This document shows, in pieces, positions 13,071 to 20,493 of a DNA stretch of 24,893 bases. The stretch spans positions 27,794-52,686 of the forward strand of contig DMSQ01000084.1 of the NCBI GenBank assembly GCA_003457135.1, given 5' to 3'. This stretch comes from Prolixibacteraceae bacterium. GTDB lineage: Bacteria > Bacteroidota > Bacteroidia > Bacteroidales > Prolixibacteraceae. Position numbers and translations under genes: made by a program. Under the pieces are notes generated by a model, which worked only from the letters and a program-made list of their open reading frames with translations, had not been told where the DNA came from and did no database searches. How positions within the stretch are numbered: the stretch's first letter is position 1; every line of letters begins with the position of its first letter.

Positions 13071-13265
13071 TTAGAATAAGCTCGGTTGTAAGGCATCGGC
13101 CACCACTGTTTTAACCGGCTGCTGATTGTTTGAGAGGATATCGTCAATTTCGCTTTCTGCTTTTTTACACTCCATTAGAATGTATTTATCGCGGCTCCTG
13201 AAGTATTCTTTCTGAAGCCTTCGCATTTCACGTACTTTGGCGGTGAAATCGGTTATCGCTTCCAT
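13071..13265 (-). CDS. Small coiled-coil hypothetical protein
   Basis: A 64-residue, highly charged helical protein (AKVREMRRLQKEYFRSRDKY, then ECKKAESEIDDIL). Its ATG lies inside the upstream gene (13 bp overlap with 13253-13462), indicating coupled translation. Function unknown. Confidence 0.6.
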   Translation of the reverse strand: MEAITDFTAKVREMRRLQKEYFRSRDKYILMECKKAESEIDDILSNNQQPVKTVVADALQPSLF

Positions 13266-13462
13266 CCTAGTTGTTTTGAAATTTTGGGTGTGAAACCTCC
13301 AAAATGTTGAAAAAGCCGATCTTTAAAGTATTCAGATATCGGATTCGTGTTGTCGAAAAATGCGACGTTCCCTAACCCAAACCGCCACATACGGCCCATA
13401 TCGTAATGAGATAGCTGGTCAATTTCAGCTTTTAACTCATCGTAGGTTTTTTCCTTTTCCAT
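13253..13462 (-). CDS. Hypothetical early protein
   Basis: A 69-residue protein: MEKEKTYDELKAEIDQLSHY, then GRMWRFGLGNVAFFDNTNPI and HFGGFTPKISKQLGW. It contains conserved-looking aromatic/Gly motifs but no recognised family. It overlaps the next gene by 13 bp and starts 3 bp after the previous stop. Confidence 0.65.
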   Translation of the reverse strand: MEKEKTYDELKAEIDQLSHYDMGRMWRFGLGNVAFFDNTNPISEYFKDRLFQHFGGFTPKISKQLGWKR

Positions 13463-13464
13463 GG

Positions 13465-13662
13465 TTAATCGTTAATTGTAAATGACATTTCCATAAAGTT
13501 TTTGAATGCCCGGTCGCGGGCTGCTTTGGTCTCAAACTTTTCGAGTGTCCGCCACTCATGGTTATCTTTTCCTTTAAATTTGATGCGCGATGTAGGCTGA
13601 TCATCGCACCGGAGAATAGTAAACCCGGCGTTGATTACTTTTACTTGGCTTGCTTGATCCAT
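13465..13662 (-). CDS. Hypothetical early protein
   Basis: A 65-residue basic protein: VINAGFTILRCDDQPTSRIK, then HEWRTLEKFETKAARDRAFK. The strand-rich N-terminus and helical C-terminus resemble small nucleic-acid-binding folds, but no motif is definite. Confidence 0.6.
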   Translation of the reverse strand: MDQASQVKVINAGFTILRCDDQPTSRIKFKGKDNHEWRTLEKFETKAARDRAFKNFMEMSFTIND

Positions 13663-13733
13663 AATTGTGGTTTGTTTGTTTGTTTCTCCCGACTGTTCGG
13701 GGTTGTTCCGGATGAGGGCTCAAACCTCGTTTC

Positions 13734-13895
13734 TCAAATGTTTAGGTGTTTCAGTACAATTTCTTTCCTGTGTAACCTTACAAATCGAATCCGGCTTCCA
13801 TCTGCTATTTGTGCAGAATTAAGGCTTAACTTGCAGTCTAACCGTGTTCCCTTTTCTTCAGAGACCAATAGCCCCCGTTTAGCGTCTGGGTACAC
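13734..13895 (-). CDS. Possible 53-residue ORF (weak)
   Basis: A GTG-initiated frame overlapping the 3' end of the 130-residue gene. It reads VSEEKGTRLDCKLSLNSAQI and ADGSRIRFVRLHRKEIVLKH near its end. It is plausible in composition but needs a non-ATG start and has no family. It could be the remnant of a gene disrupted together with its repeat-bearing neighbour. Apart from this the stretch 13663-13837 holds only a small CCCGA/TCGGG hairpin. Confidence 0.2.
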   Translation of the reverse strand: MYPDAKRGLLVSEEKGTRLDCKLSLNSAQIADGSRIRFVRLHRKEIVLKHLNI

Positions 13896-14230
13896 CGACC
13901 GTTCAAAGTGTCATTCTCAGTCATGCCAATTTGAACCTGCTTGCGGGGCAGTGCCATTCCTAGTTTGCCAATATCCCGCTTTTGATAACTTTCCCAAAGT
14001 TTTACAAGTCGTATAAAAACTTTGGGAAAGTTATTCTCCATCCCTCCCGGGGGAGGTTTGGAGGGGGCTTCCTTCCAACCGTTAAGCCTGTACACCTCGT
14101 TCCTCGCTTCCTCCAATGAATATTTTACGTCGATCTTTGTGCCTCCCCCTCCATGTTCGGTGTATTTCCATTCACGAATTATCCATTGGCATCCGCTCCG
14201 CTCGTAGGTGTACTTTGGCTTTCGGCTCAT
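13838..14230 (-). CDS. Hypothetical protein with two repeats in frame (possibly broken)
   Basis: A 130-residue frame. Residues 1-53 (MSRKPKYTYERSGCQWIIRE, then EEARNEVYRLNGWKEA) look like a small native protein with a Gly-rich turn. They are followed by PSKPPPGGMEN from a CCTCCCC repeat and FPKVFIRLVKLWES from an AACTTTCCC repeat. Residues after 85 have ordinary composition but may not be native. The gene may be functional only through its first half. Confidence 0.5.
   Translation of the reverse strand: MSRKPKYTYERSGCQWIIREWKYTEHGGGGTKIDVKYSLEEARNEVYRLNGWKEAPSKPPPGGMENNFPKVFIRLVKLWESYQKRDIGKLGMALPRKQVQIGMTENDTLNGRCTQTLNGGYWSLKKREHG
13987..14032. repeat. Inverted repeat, AACTTTCCCAAAG family, copy 3 (inside gene)
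   Basis: Perfect 17-bp arms as in copy 1, spacer caagtcgtat-like. It is translated in frame in the 130-residue protein and lies next to a CCTCCCC copy. Confidence 0.85.
14041..14070. repeat. Dispersed inverted repeat, CCTCCCC family, copy 7 (inside gene)
   Basis: tccctcccgggggaggtttg followed by gagggggctt, 8 bp from the previous repeat. It gives PSKPPPGG in the 130-residue protein. Confidence 0.75.
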
Positions 14231-14232
14231 TA

Positions 14233-14751
14233 TTATTCGCCTTCCTTTTTAGGTTCGACGAAAAATGTTTCTTCCTGGATAACTGCAATACCCACTTTCG
14301 GCAGGTACTGTGCTACCTCTTCATTATTGCGGTCGGCCAATAATTTATCTTTTGCAGGTTCTTCAGATACGCGCACGTAGGTTGGAAGGAATTCCTTCAG
14401 CATGTTGGTTACTGCTCCCCAGGTGAAGCCTTTCAGGAGTTTCAACTTTGGAACTCCAGTGCGAAATCCAATGGTTCCATGAATCGTGTTGAGCGATTTC
14501 TTGCGCCAAAACAGATCTTCCTTATTTTCGACAGCCCACGCCTGTAGCATATCGAAAGCTTTGTCTTTCCGCTCACCAAGAGCGGTGATCTGGTCGGCAT
14601 ACTTCTCACGGATGCGGGTGATCTCAACATCCATGGTGGCGTTAATTTTCTGGAGCTTAGCGTCGCAGGTTGCGAATTCGGTGAACGCGGCTTCCATTTC
14701 TTCGGAACTAATGCCGCTGTGAACTACTTTTTTTTCTCTTGTTTTGACCAT
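14233..14751 (-). CDS. gam: Gam-like host-nuclease inhibitor (DNA-end protection)
   Basis: A 172-residue protein matching the Mu Gam family. A long N-terminal coiled coil (EMEAAFTEFATCDAKLQKIN, then ITRIREKYADQITALGERK, about 15-75) is followed by the core motif WAVENKEDLFWRKKSLNTIH, GTIGFRTGVPKLKLLKGFTW (about 88-127). Gam binds linear double-stranded ends, like Ku, and protects phage DNA from RecBCD/AddAB-type exonucleases. Its place in the early operon after the GemA-like gene is as in Mu-like phages. Confidence 0.85.
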   Translation of the reverse strand: MVKTREKKVVHSGISSEEMEAAFTEFATCDAKLQKINATMDVEITRIREKYADQITALGERKDKAFDMLQAWAVENKEDLFWRKKSLNTIHGTIGFRTGVPKLKLLKGFTWGAVTNMLKEFLPTYVRVSEEPAKDKLLADRNNEEVAQYLPKVGIAVIQEETFFVEPKKEGE

Positions 14752-14873
14752 GATTTTGAATTTTTAAGAAGCCCCCTCCAACCTCCCCCGAAGGGTGAGG
14801 CTTTAGGCGACCGGGTTATTAATTTGGATACTATTTGTTTCTTCGGTTTTAAGTCCCCTCTTTTGGAGGGGAT
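14752..14873. repeat. Gap with two CCTCCCC-family repeats (copies 8 and 9)
   Basis: Copies at 14769-14804 and 14851-14884 face each other in the gap between the Gam-like gene and the next gene; the second runs into that gene's 3' end. No other feature is seen here. Confidence 0.7.
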
Positions 14874-15083
14874 TTAGGGGAGGCCGTTGGGCCCCAGTTT
14901 TGCCAGTTCGCGTTTGGCATTGATGCACATGTAATTGTTAAAAGTTGAGCGCGACATTGGATGCTGTAACCTGATAATGTTGTCAAAAATCCACGTTTGG
15001 GTCTTTCCGTGGCGCTTTTCTTCTTTCACTATCGTTTGAATCATGATCACGCGTTCCAAAAAATATCGCCTGTTCGATGCCAT
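14874..15083 (-). CDS. Hypothetical early protein, C-terminus repeat-derived
   Basis: A 69-residue basic protein: MASNRRYFLERVIMIQTIVK, then GKTQTWIFDNIIRLQHPMSR and FNNYMCINAKRELAKLG. The last few residues come from a CCTCCCC repeat. A helix-turn-helix is possible around residues 30-55. The ATG is one base from the preceding stop. Function unknown. Confidence 0.6.
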   Translation of the reverse strand: MASNRRYFLERVIMIQTIVKEEKRHGKTQTWIFDNIIRLQHPMSRSTFNNYMCINAKRELAKLGPNGLP

Positions 15084-15084
15084 G

Positions 15085-15531
15085 CTAGTTCAGGTATGAT
15101 AATATTTCAAGCTCTTCAGCCGTGATCTGTTTTACAGCCTTAAAATCCTTTTGCTTGTTCAAAAATGTGTGGTAAATGTTTCTTAGCCGTTCGGCAGGGA
15201 TATCGTTAAACCTTCGGTGGCCGGTAGCACGGCAGGCAATAGCCTTGATGCGCTGGGCATCCGAATCCTGGCTGATTGTTTTCAGCCAACCGCCGATACT
15301 GGCCATAACCTGTTTGCGAAGCTTGTCGAGTACCGGGGCTTTCGGTGTGTTATCCCTTTCGAGCGCGGCGCACAGCTCAGTCAACTCCTGAACCGAAAGG
15401 TCGAGCGAACTCCCAACGCCGTACGACTCCATAATTGCGGCCTTATCCTCTTTGCCAAGCCCTAACTTGGTGGCCAGCGTATGGTACCGCTTAACCAGGA
15501 GAGCGTGTTGTAGGTCTGTTGTTGTTTTCAT
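15085..15531 (-). CDS. GemA-like (DUF1018) regulatory protein
   Basis: A 148-residue protein. The N-terminal half has HALLVKRYHTLATKLGLGKE, then AAIMESYGVGSSLDLSVQEL, close to the Mu gp16/GemA pattern (helices flanking a short S-L-D/T-E motif). The C-terminal half carries CRATGHRRFNDIPAERLRNI. Mu GemA affects host DNA supercoiling and gene expression. It is in the usual early position between the replication ATPase and Gam. Confidence 0.7.
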   Translation of the reverse strand: MKTTTDLQHALLVKRYHTLATKLGLGKEDKAAIMESYGVGSSLDLSVQELTELCAALERDNTPKAPVLDKLRKQVMASIGGWLKTISQDSDAQRIKAIACRATGHRRFNDIPAERLRNIYHTFLNKQKDFKAVKQITAEELEILSYLN

Positions 15532-15670
15532 ATTGAAGCCTCCCCTAACCCCTCCGAGGGAGGGGAACCGGAGGGAGTTCCGGGTTTTAAGGTTATTATT
15601 TCAATTTACGTTTATCACTTTCGAAGCATTTTTTAAGTCTCCCACTCCGGGGGAGATTTAGAGGGGGCTT
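15532..15670. repeat. Gap with CCTCCCC-family repeats (copies 10 and 11)
   Basis: Copies at 15535-15567 and 15634-15670 bound a short AT-rich stretch between the GemA-like gene and the ATPase gene. No gene or promoter is recognised. Confidence 0.7.
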
Positions 15671-16288
15671 CTATCCCCAGTACATTTCGCTCATTTCGTC
15701 GTTAATCTCCAGTGATCCGCCTTCCGAAAACCTGCTTAACACAAACGCCCGTAAGCCTTTCACGTTGATGATTACCTTCGCCATTTTCGAGGCCATTTTG
15801 GCACAGGCGGGGTAAGGTTCTTTTCGGTCTTCGTGCGCTACGAAAATGATCAGCTTTTCGGGGAACGCGGTGATCAGTTCACGGATACCAACCGACTTAA
15901 ACTCGTCGCGGTAAATCGTAAGGTTGTCAATCACCAGTATGTTGGGCGTTTTCGCCTTCGAGAACTTTTCTTTAATTTCCCCGACCGACAGATACTCGTC
16001 AAACAGGATCTTATCGGCTGCCGTTATTCCCGCCCTTTCGCAAGCCCTTACAAAACTTAGGTCTGTGCCTTCCTCCGCGCTGATGTAGGCAACCTTTTCG
16101 AATGTTGCCAGTGCTTTTACCAGTTGCAGCGTAAACCAGGTCTTTCCGTTTTTTTCGGGTCCGTAAATCAGCCAGCATCCTTTCATTTCAGCCTCTCCAA
16201 TCGCTTTGGTGAATAGTTCGCTATCGAAGCGGACCGTCTTTCCTGTGCGTTTTTCAAAAAGGTTACGGGCAGTAATAGATCGCGTCAT
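15671..16288 (-). CDS. RecA-fold ATPase
   Basis: A 205-residue protein. Walker A is GPEKNGKTWFT (about 44-54), Walker B NILVIDNLTI (about 117-126), and EEGTDLSF lies between them. There is no intein or helicase primase domain, so this is a compact RadA/RAD55-type core. Such proteins occur in Bacteroidota phages near MuB and may assist replicative transposition or recombination. The exact role is not known. It starts 3 bp after the preceding stop. Confidence 0.7.
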   Translation of the reverse strand: MTRSITARNLFEKRTGKTVRFDSELFTKAIGEAEMKGCWLIYGPEKNGKTWFTLQLVKALATFEKVAYISAEEGTDLSFVRACERAGITAADKILFDEYLSVGEIKEKFSKAKTPNILVIDNLTIYRDEFKSVGIRELITAFPEKLIIFVAHEDRKEPYPACAKMASKMAKVIINVKGLRAFVLSRFSEGGSLEINDEMSEMYWG

Positions 16289-16291
16289 GCG

Positions 16292-16519
16292 CTAGAGGTT
16301 TTCAGTCAGTTCGCAAATAGAATCGTTCAGTTGGTTGAGCATTTCACTGAGCCGCTCGGTTTCTTCGAGGTATTCCCGGCCTTTTTGTGAGTCCTGCCAG
16401 CGGTCGCCGTGACTGTTATAAATCTTTTTGCGCGTTTCAACTTCATTTTCAATATCTGCGATAAGCTGTTTAGCCACATGTATGATTCGTTTCATTTTAT
16501 TTGGTTGATTGGTTTTCAT
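16292..16519 (-). CDS. Small coiled-coil hypothetical protein
   Basis: 75 residues: MKRIIHVAKQLIADIENEVE, then GREYLEETERLSEMLNQLND. It is almost entirely helical. Alternative start at Met9. It lies between the MuB-like and RecA-fold ATPase genes. Function unknown. Confidence 0.55.
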   Translation of the reverse strand: MKTNQPNKMKRIIHVAKQLIADIENEVETRKKIYNSHGDRWQDSQKGREYLEETERLSEMLNQLNDSICELTENL

Positions 16520-16549
16520 TCATCATTCATCATTCACAATTCATCATTC

Positions 16550-17458
16550 TTATTCAGCCTCCCTGATTAAAATCAGTAAACTTTCAGCCCTGCGTAGTCC
16601 GCCAATGTGGCCTCCCGAGTCGTTTGCCAGACATCGTTTGGCAATGGCATTAATCTGGTCGGGATCGCAATTATTGGCGCTCAAAACGTCGGTAATCAGT
16701 TTCTTATAAAAAGCATTCCGGTCCTGACGCTCGCGGGGAACGATGGTTGAGAATTTTTCGGAGTAACGCGAGAATATCTCGGCAAAACCAACCTTTTTAT
16801 TGGCTATCCCGCGCTCTATTTTAGCGCGCAATCCGTCGGCGCCCATCATATACCATCCGCAGTAATTTTCGGTGGCATTCCAAAGTTCTTTCAATTCCAG
16901 AAAAGCTTCGTATTCCAGGTCACCGGCTTCGTCTATGATTACAACCGGCTGATTGATGCTCTTCAGGTAAAATTTAAGGGTTTCCTTTACAGCGAAGTAT
17001 TGTCCTTTGCTTTCGCCTCCTACGGTTTTAGCCAGAAGCCTGATAAATGCCTGGCGGGTTTTAGCCTGACTGGCATCCACATAGAAAGTGTTTTTCATCG
17101 TGCGGCTCAGGTATTTGGCCGTGAAGGTTTTGCCGATTCCGCAGTCATCCACACAAATCATAGCTTTGGCGTGAGCCTTGCAGAACTGAACACCGGTTTC
17201 GATCATCACAAACACGTCGGTACGGGCTACGTTCCATTTGCGGTCTTCGATGGTGATGCCCAGGAATTGGGCCATCATGATCCACTGCGTTGTTTTCAGC
17301 AATCCCATGTGTTCGCCATTGTTCAGGCGCGAAAATACGGCAGCCGAAATTCCAAGCGATTTGGCAAATGCACCATTACTGCCGTCATACAGCTTCCGCC
17401 GCTCGTGCATCTCTTCAACAATCTTCAGTTTAAATTCCGTGGTAAGTGTAATAGCCAT
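16550..17458 (-). CDS. MuB-like AAA+ transposition ATPase
   Basis: A 302-residue protein. The N-terminal HTH (residues 8-70, with FAKSLGISAAVFSRLNNGEH) precedes an AAA+ core: Walker A in CVDDCGIGKTFTAKY (about 102-116) and Walker B in VVIIDEAGDLE. MuB selects and coats target DNA and delivers it to the transposase, and gives target immunity. It is directly downstream of the transposase gene, as in Mu. Confidence 0.85.
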   Translation of the reverse strand: MAITLTTEFKLKIVEEMHERRKLYDGSNGAFAKSLGISAAVFSRLNNGEHMGLLKTTQWIMMAQFLGITIEDRKWNVARTDVFVMIETGVQFCKAHAKAMICVDDCGIGKTFTAKYLSRTMKNTFYVDASQAKTRQAFIRLLAKTVGGESKGQYFAVKETLKFYLKSINQPVVIIDEAGDLEYEAFLELKELWNATENYCGWYMMGADGLRAKIERGIANKKVGFAEIFSRYSEKFSTIVPRERQDRNAFYKKLITDVLSANNCDPDQINAIAKRCLANDSGGHIGGLRRAESLLILIREAE

Positions 17459-17472
17459 AGTTTGTTTGTTAG

Positions 17473-17492
17473 AGACGCGATTAATCGCGTCT
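17473..17492. repeat. Palindrome AGACGCGATTAATCGCGTCT
   Basis: A perfect 20-bp palindrome in the 44-bp gap between the MuB-like and transposase genes, a GTAGAGACA-family variant with a different core. Confidence 0.8.
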
Positions 17493-17502
17493 GTACGGTT
17501 AA

Positions 17503-19551
17503 TTAAAATGTGTCGTATAAACCTTTATTAAATGGTGTTGAAATGAAGTTTAAATCATCATCATTCAAATCCGGGTTGTCGAGCACTTCAACCGGAACGA
17601 TACGCTCGGTAACGGTGCGGCGCAACCCGGATATTTTGAATTTGTTGTTTAGCGTTGTTGGAATGTTGTCGATCACAGTCACCGGTTCAATCGATTTGCG
17701 TTTCGTGTTGATGAATCCGTTAACCGAAGCCACGTATTTGCTCATCAGTTCGCGGGCTTCCAAATCGGTTTCGGTTTGTTCGAGTCTGGCACGGTGATAA
17801 ACCGGTTTCGAAACGGCTTCGCAAATACAGCGGTCGGTTCCACGCAGGTAAACCAATGCTTTTAATACTTTACCGTCATTTCCGTCGAGCCAGTAAATGT
17901 CCAGGTCTTTCCCTTCAACCTGAGCCATGAGGCTAATCAGCCGGTCGCTAAAGGCAATCTGTCCGTTTTCGCCTAACAGGCATTCCGTATTGTTCAGCTT
18001 AATAATTCCGGTATTGCACGAGGTTTGTGTTTTGAATCCCAACGACGGAAGGAAAGCCCGCCAGTTGGTTGGAGTTATATTCGGATGTTGCATTTCAAGT
18101 AATACCTCCCAGCACGTTTTACCTTTAATTACCGGGTGTTCATCGTTGTTCCATTCTTCAATATCGATCAGGCACTCTTCAACAATGCGGTCGTAAGATA
18201 AAATCACGTGCTTACCTGGACCCGCCTGATTTGGTTCTGATAATGCGTTTGGACGGGCAATCCATCCATAGCGTTTCTTCTCTTTTTTATACCTGAGCGG
18301 TTTCCAATAGGGTTCAACCCTTTTCTCGCGGGCAGCATTGGCGGCAATGTGCGTTTTCTGAAACATCGATCCCTCCTGAAGAAAAGTATTCAGGAAAACA
18401 CTGTTACCGCTCATTTCACCTTCGAGTTCATAAGGCAGGCTTAGTCCCCACTCGGTATAATTCCTGACCATCTGACGGTAAAATTCAAGGATCAGGCTCT
18501 CTTTTGTTTTTCCGAACACCCAGCAGGTTATGGCTGCGCTTCCAAGGTCAACAGCTCCGTACATCCAAACACGTTTGCCTTTTTCGTACCAAAAAGGAGG
18601 TTGACGGTCATCAACTGATATTATACTTCCGGCAAATTCCGGCATCTTCATGCTATGATAAGGCTTAAATTTCTGCATCCATAATTGACGGTCACCACTG
18701 CGTAGGGTGTGTGTTCCTGCTTTGTTGGTCCATTTTGCCAGGTAATTGGTGATTGTTGCCTGCGAAAGCTTTGGAAATTCCTTTGAATCGAATATTTCGC
18801 CCCATTTATTGTCAATTACATCAACATATCCGCTTAAAAAACCCTCATACTGACGGGCAATTTCGGTAGCAGTTGGCTTGTACGATTGATGCGCGAACAT
18901 GCTGTTGAGTAAATTCATCACGGTTTCATCCACTTTTAAAGCCGATTTATTACAGAAATTTCCATGAATCAGCGCGGAGTAACCTTCTTTTTTATAGTCT
19001 TTCAGTTTGCGGCGCAAAGCGGCTGCGTTGGCTGGTAGTGTATGCGATTGTATATCGCGGAAACGGTTGCATTCGTTAGTAACTGTAGTCCAAACGTCAG
19101 CCACACCACCGCGAAGGCTTTTGCGTAATTCGTAGCGTTTGGTATAAATGCGCTCAACCGTGTTCAGAACCGAAGCGTTCAGGGTATATTCGTCAATCAC
19201 ATCATCCGGCAGTAATTTGCCGTCGGTCAATTGGTAATTTGTGTAAAATTCAATAGCGCGTGAGTCGCGTGAGTAATGTTTTTCAAAAAGCGATTGCCTC
19301 ACCTGGCGTTGTGGCTCCCCAAAAGTTTCAACCAATAGTTTCTGCCAGTCACGGGGTAGAGTGTCCCATTTTACGAGGGTAGGAGTGTTTGGCCCCTGAG
19401 CACGCAGCCGTTTAATGTAGTTGTTTTCAATCCGGTGTTGTAACCCACGTGTGCCAATTAATCTCAAGCTATTATCATCCGCGTCTCTGCCTTCTATAAG
19501 CACACGTGCCTGTACTCCTAATTGATCGTTGTGATATTCGTATGGGGTCAT
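17503..19551 (-). CDS. MuA-type DDE transposase
   Basis: A 682-residue transposase/integrase. The N-terminal part has DNA-binding helices. The catalytic domain has the first Asp in SIISVDDRQPPFWY (D314) and YGAVDLGSAAITCWVFGKTK. An acidic position lies in LPYELEGEMSGN (E377 or E379 in place of the usual second Asp), and the final Glu in REKRVEPYWKPLRY (E413). A C-terminal beta-barrel/regulatory part follows (EPVTVIDNIPTT). It cuts and joins the phage ends for integration and replicative transposition. It is the first gene of the minus-strand early operon. Confidence 0.9.
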   Translation of the reverse strand: MTPYEYHNDQLGVQARVLIEGRDADDNSLRLIGTRGLQHRIENNYIKRLRAQGPNTPTLVKWDTLPRDWQKLLVETFGEPQRQVRQSLFEKHYSRDSRAIEFYTNYQLTDGKLLPDDVIDEYTLNASVLNTVERIYTKRYELRKSLRGGVADVWTTVTNECNRFRDIQSHTLPANAAALRRKLKDYKKEGYSALIHGNFCNKSALKVDETVMNLLNSMFAHQSYKPTATEIARQYEGFLSGYVDVIDNKWGEIFDSKEFPKLSQATITNYLAKWTNKAGTHTLRSGDRQLWMQKFKPYHSMKMPEFAGSIISVDDRQPPFWYEKGKRVWMYGAVDLGSAAITCWVFGKTKESLILEFYRQMVRNYTEWGLSLPYELEGEMSGNSVFLNTFLQEGSMFQKTHIAANAAREKRVEPYWKPLRYKKEKKRYGWIARPNALSEPNQAGPGKHVILSYDRIVEECLIDIEEWNNDEHPVIKGKTCWEVLLEMQHPNITPTNWRAFLPSLGFKTQTSCNTGIIKLNNTECLLGENGQIAFSDRLISLMAQVEGKDLDIYWLDGNDGKVLKALVYLRGTDRCICEAVSKPVYHRARLEQTETDLEARELMSKYVASVNGFINTKRKSIEPVTVIDNIPTTLNNKFKISGLRRTVTERIVPVEVLDNPDLNDDDLNFISTPFNKGLYDTF

Positions 19552-19599
19552 GGTTACTGAGTTTATCGAAGTATTGGTTACTGAGTTTATCGAAGTATT
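19552..19599. repeat. Perfect 24-bp direct tandem repeat (x2) at transposase start
   Basis: ggttactgagtttatcgaag followed by tatt, repeated exactly twice, immediately upstream of the transposase ATG. The core ctgagtttatcgaag is a dispersed repeat type also seen at 8469-8483. Exact tandem duplication suggests recent copying. Confidence 0.85.
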
Positions 19600-19608
19600 T
19601 GTTTTTTC

Positions 19609-19648
19609 GTACCGGGGGCCGCAGTGAGAATTTGCGGCCTATCCCGGT
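19609..19648. repeat. Strong hairpin upstream of transposase gene
   Basis: CCGGG..GGCCGCA and TGCGGCC..CCCGG pair with one 3-nt bulge and a 9-nt loop. No T tract follows on the minus strand, so it is not a standard terminator for the early transcript. It separates the early operon from the opposite-strand gene at 19652. Confidence 0.55.
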
Positions 19649-19651
19649 TTC

Positions 19652-20044
19652 ATGAAAAAGCATATCTTTAAGTGGTCTAATTCAAAAATCTATGCTATGA
19701 GTGAAAAATCAATCTCGTTTAATATTCATCTCCAAATAGAACTCCTCCCGGATATGTCCCCATCGCGTCGGAGCGAGCTAAAATCTGGTGTAGATCAGAT
19801 TCTGATTCCTCTTTGCGAAATGTTTGGGCTTGATTTACAGAAATGCGACTACGATTATTACAAGTCGTATGAGGATGAGCTTCAAAAGATTTATATAAGC
19901 GTAATTCAATACAAAATTTCGAGAAAAGTGAAGAGCGTCCAGAATTACCACTGTTTTGCAGGAATCGTGGTATCGGTATTCGAACTCTTAACACACGATG
20001 ACGATTTTCGGGAATGTTTAAGCCATTACAAACTTTTGTCATGA
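19652..20044 (+). CDS. Opposite-strand hypothetical protein
   Basis: A 130-residue protein, or 115 from the ATG at 19697. It has SFNIHLQIELLPDMSPSRRS, CEMFGLDLQKCDYDYYKSYE and a hydrophobic HCFAGIVVSVFELL. It is the only plus-strand gene between the early operon and the switch, and it converges on the small membrane gene at 20039-20212. Such lone reversed genes in prophages are often lysogeny-expressed cargo, but no family is recognised. Confidence 0.55.
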   Translation: MKKHIFKWSNSKIYAMSEKSISFNIHLQIELLPDMSPSRRSELKSGVDQILIPLCEMFGLDLQKCDYDYYKSYEDELQKIYISVIQYKISRKVKSVQNYHCFAGIVVSVFELLTHDDDFRECLSHYKLLS

Positions 20045-20212
20045 TCTTTTGGTTTTAAGTGATTTATTGTCTGAGTAAAATAGCCAGGATAATACCAGGC
20101 CCATAATTGCTGTGGCATAGTGCCAGGTGGCGCCTGCGAATAGTGCGCTAAATAGGGCTATCACCGCTATCAGCAGGAATATGCCCAAAAACAGGTTATT
20201 CATTGTTCTCAT
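20039..20212 (-). CDS. 57-residue two-span membrane protein
   Basis: Starts MRTMNNLFLGIFLLIAVIAL; two hydrophobic helices (about 6-24 and 28-46) are separated by a short turn, with a basic end (SLKTKRS). It overlaps the upstream gene by 17 bp and the convergent gene by 6 bp. It could be a superinfection-exclusion or holin-like protein; no direct support. Confidence 0.5.
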   Translation of the reverse strand: MRTMNNLFLGIFLLIAVIALFSALFAGATWHYATAIMGLVLSWLFYSDNKSLKTKRS

Positions 20213-20426
20213 TTAGTTGGGTTTTACCTTGGTTTATGATTTCGATTAATTCTTTTGCGGCCTGTAATACTCCTGGATTCATGGTACGCTGTTGGTTAAT
20301 CATTGCCTTGATGGTATTGGGTTTGTAGGCTCCGTTTACCATTCCGGATATAACCTCGTAAGCGCCTGCGCGGGGCAGTTGTTTTTTTATTTTTTCAGTC
20401 TCTTCGTCTTTTATTTGTTTTTTCAT
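20196..20426 (-). CDS. Small Ner/Cro-like DNA-binding protein
   Basis: 76 residues from the ATG at 20426 (MKKQIKDEETEKIKKQLPRA), with an HTH-like segment AYEVISGMVNGAYKPNTIKA followed by VLQAAKELIEIINQ. ATG 20453 is possible but would be almost leaderless given the promoter at 20463-20493. It lies divergent from the XRE repressor and upstream of the transposase. In Mu, Ner occupies this position and represses early transcription. Confidence 0.65.
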   Translation of the reverse strand: MKKQIKDEETEKIKKQLPRAGAYEVISGMVNGAYKPNTIKAMINQQRTMNPGVLQAAKELIEIINQGKTQLNENNE

Positions 20427-20462
20427 TTTGTTTTGTCGTAATTTTGTATTCATTAACGAATA

Positions 20463-20493
20463 CAAATATATTATCATTTGACGATATTTCAAA
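20463..20493 (-). promoter_or_regulatory. Bacteroidota-type early promoter
   Basis: On the minus strand, TTTG (20490-20493), 19 bp, then TATATTTG (20463-20470), an exact match to TTTG-N19-TAnnTTTG. It drives the Ner-like gene and probably the early operon. It lies inside the inverted-repeat operator. Confidence 0.7.
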
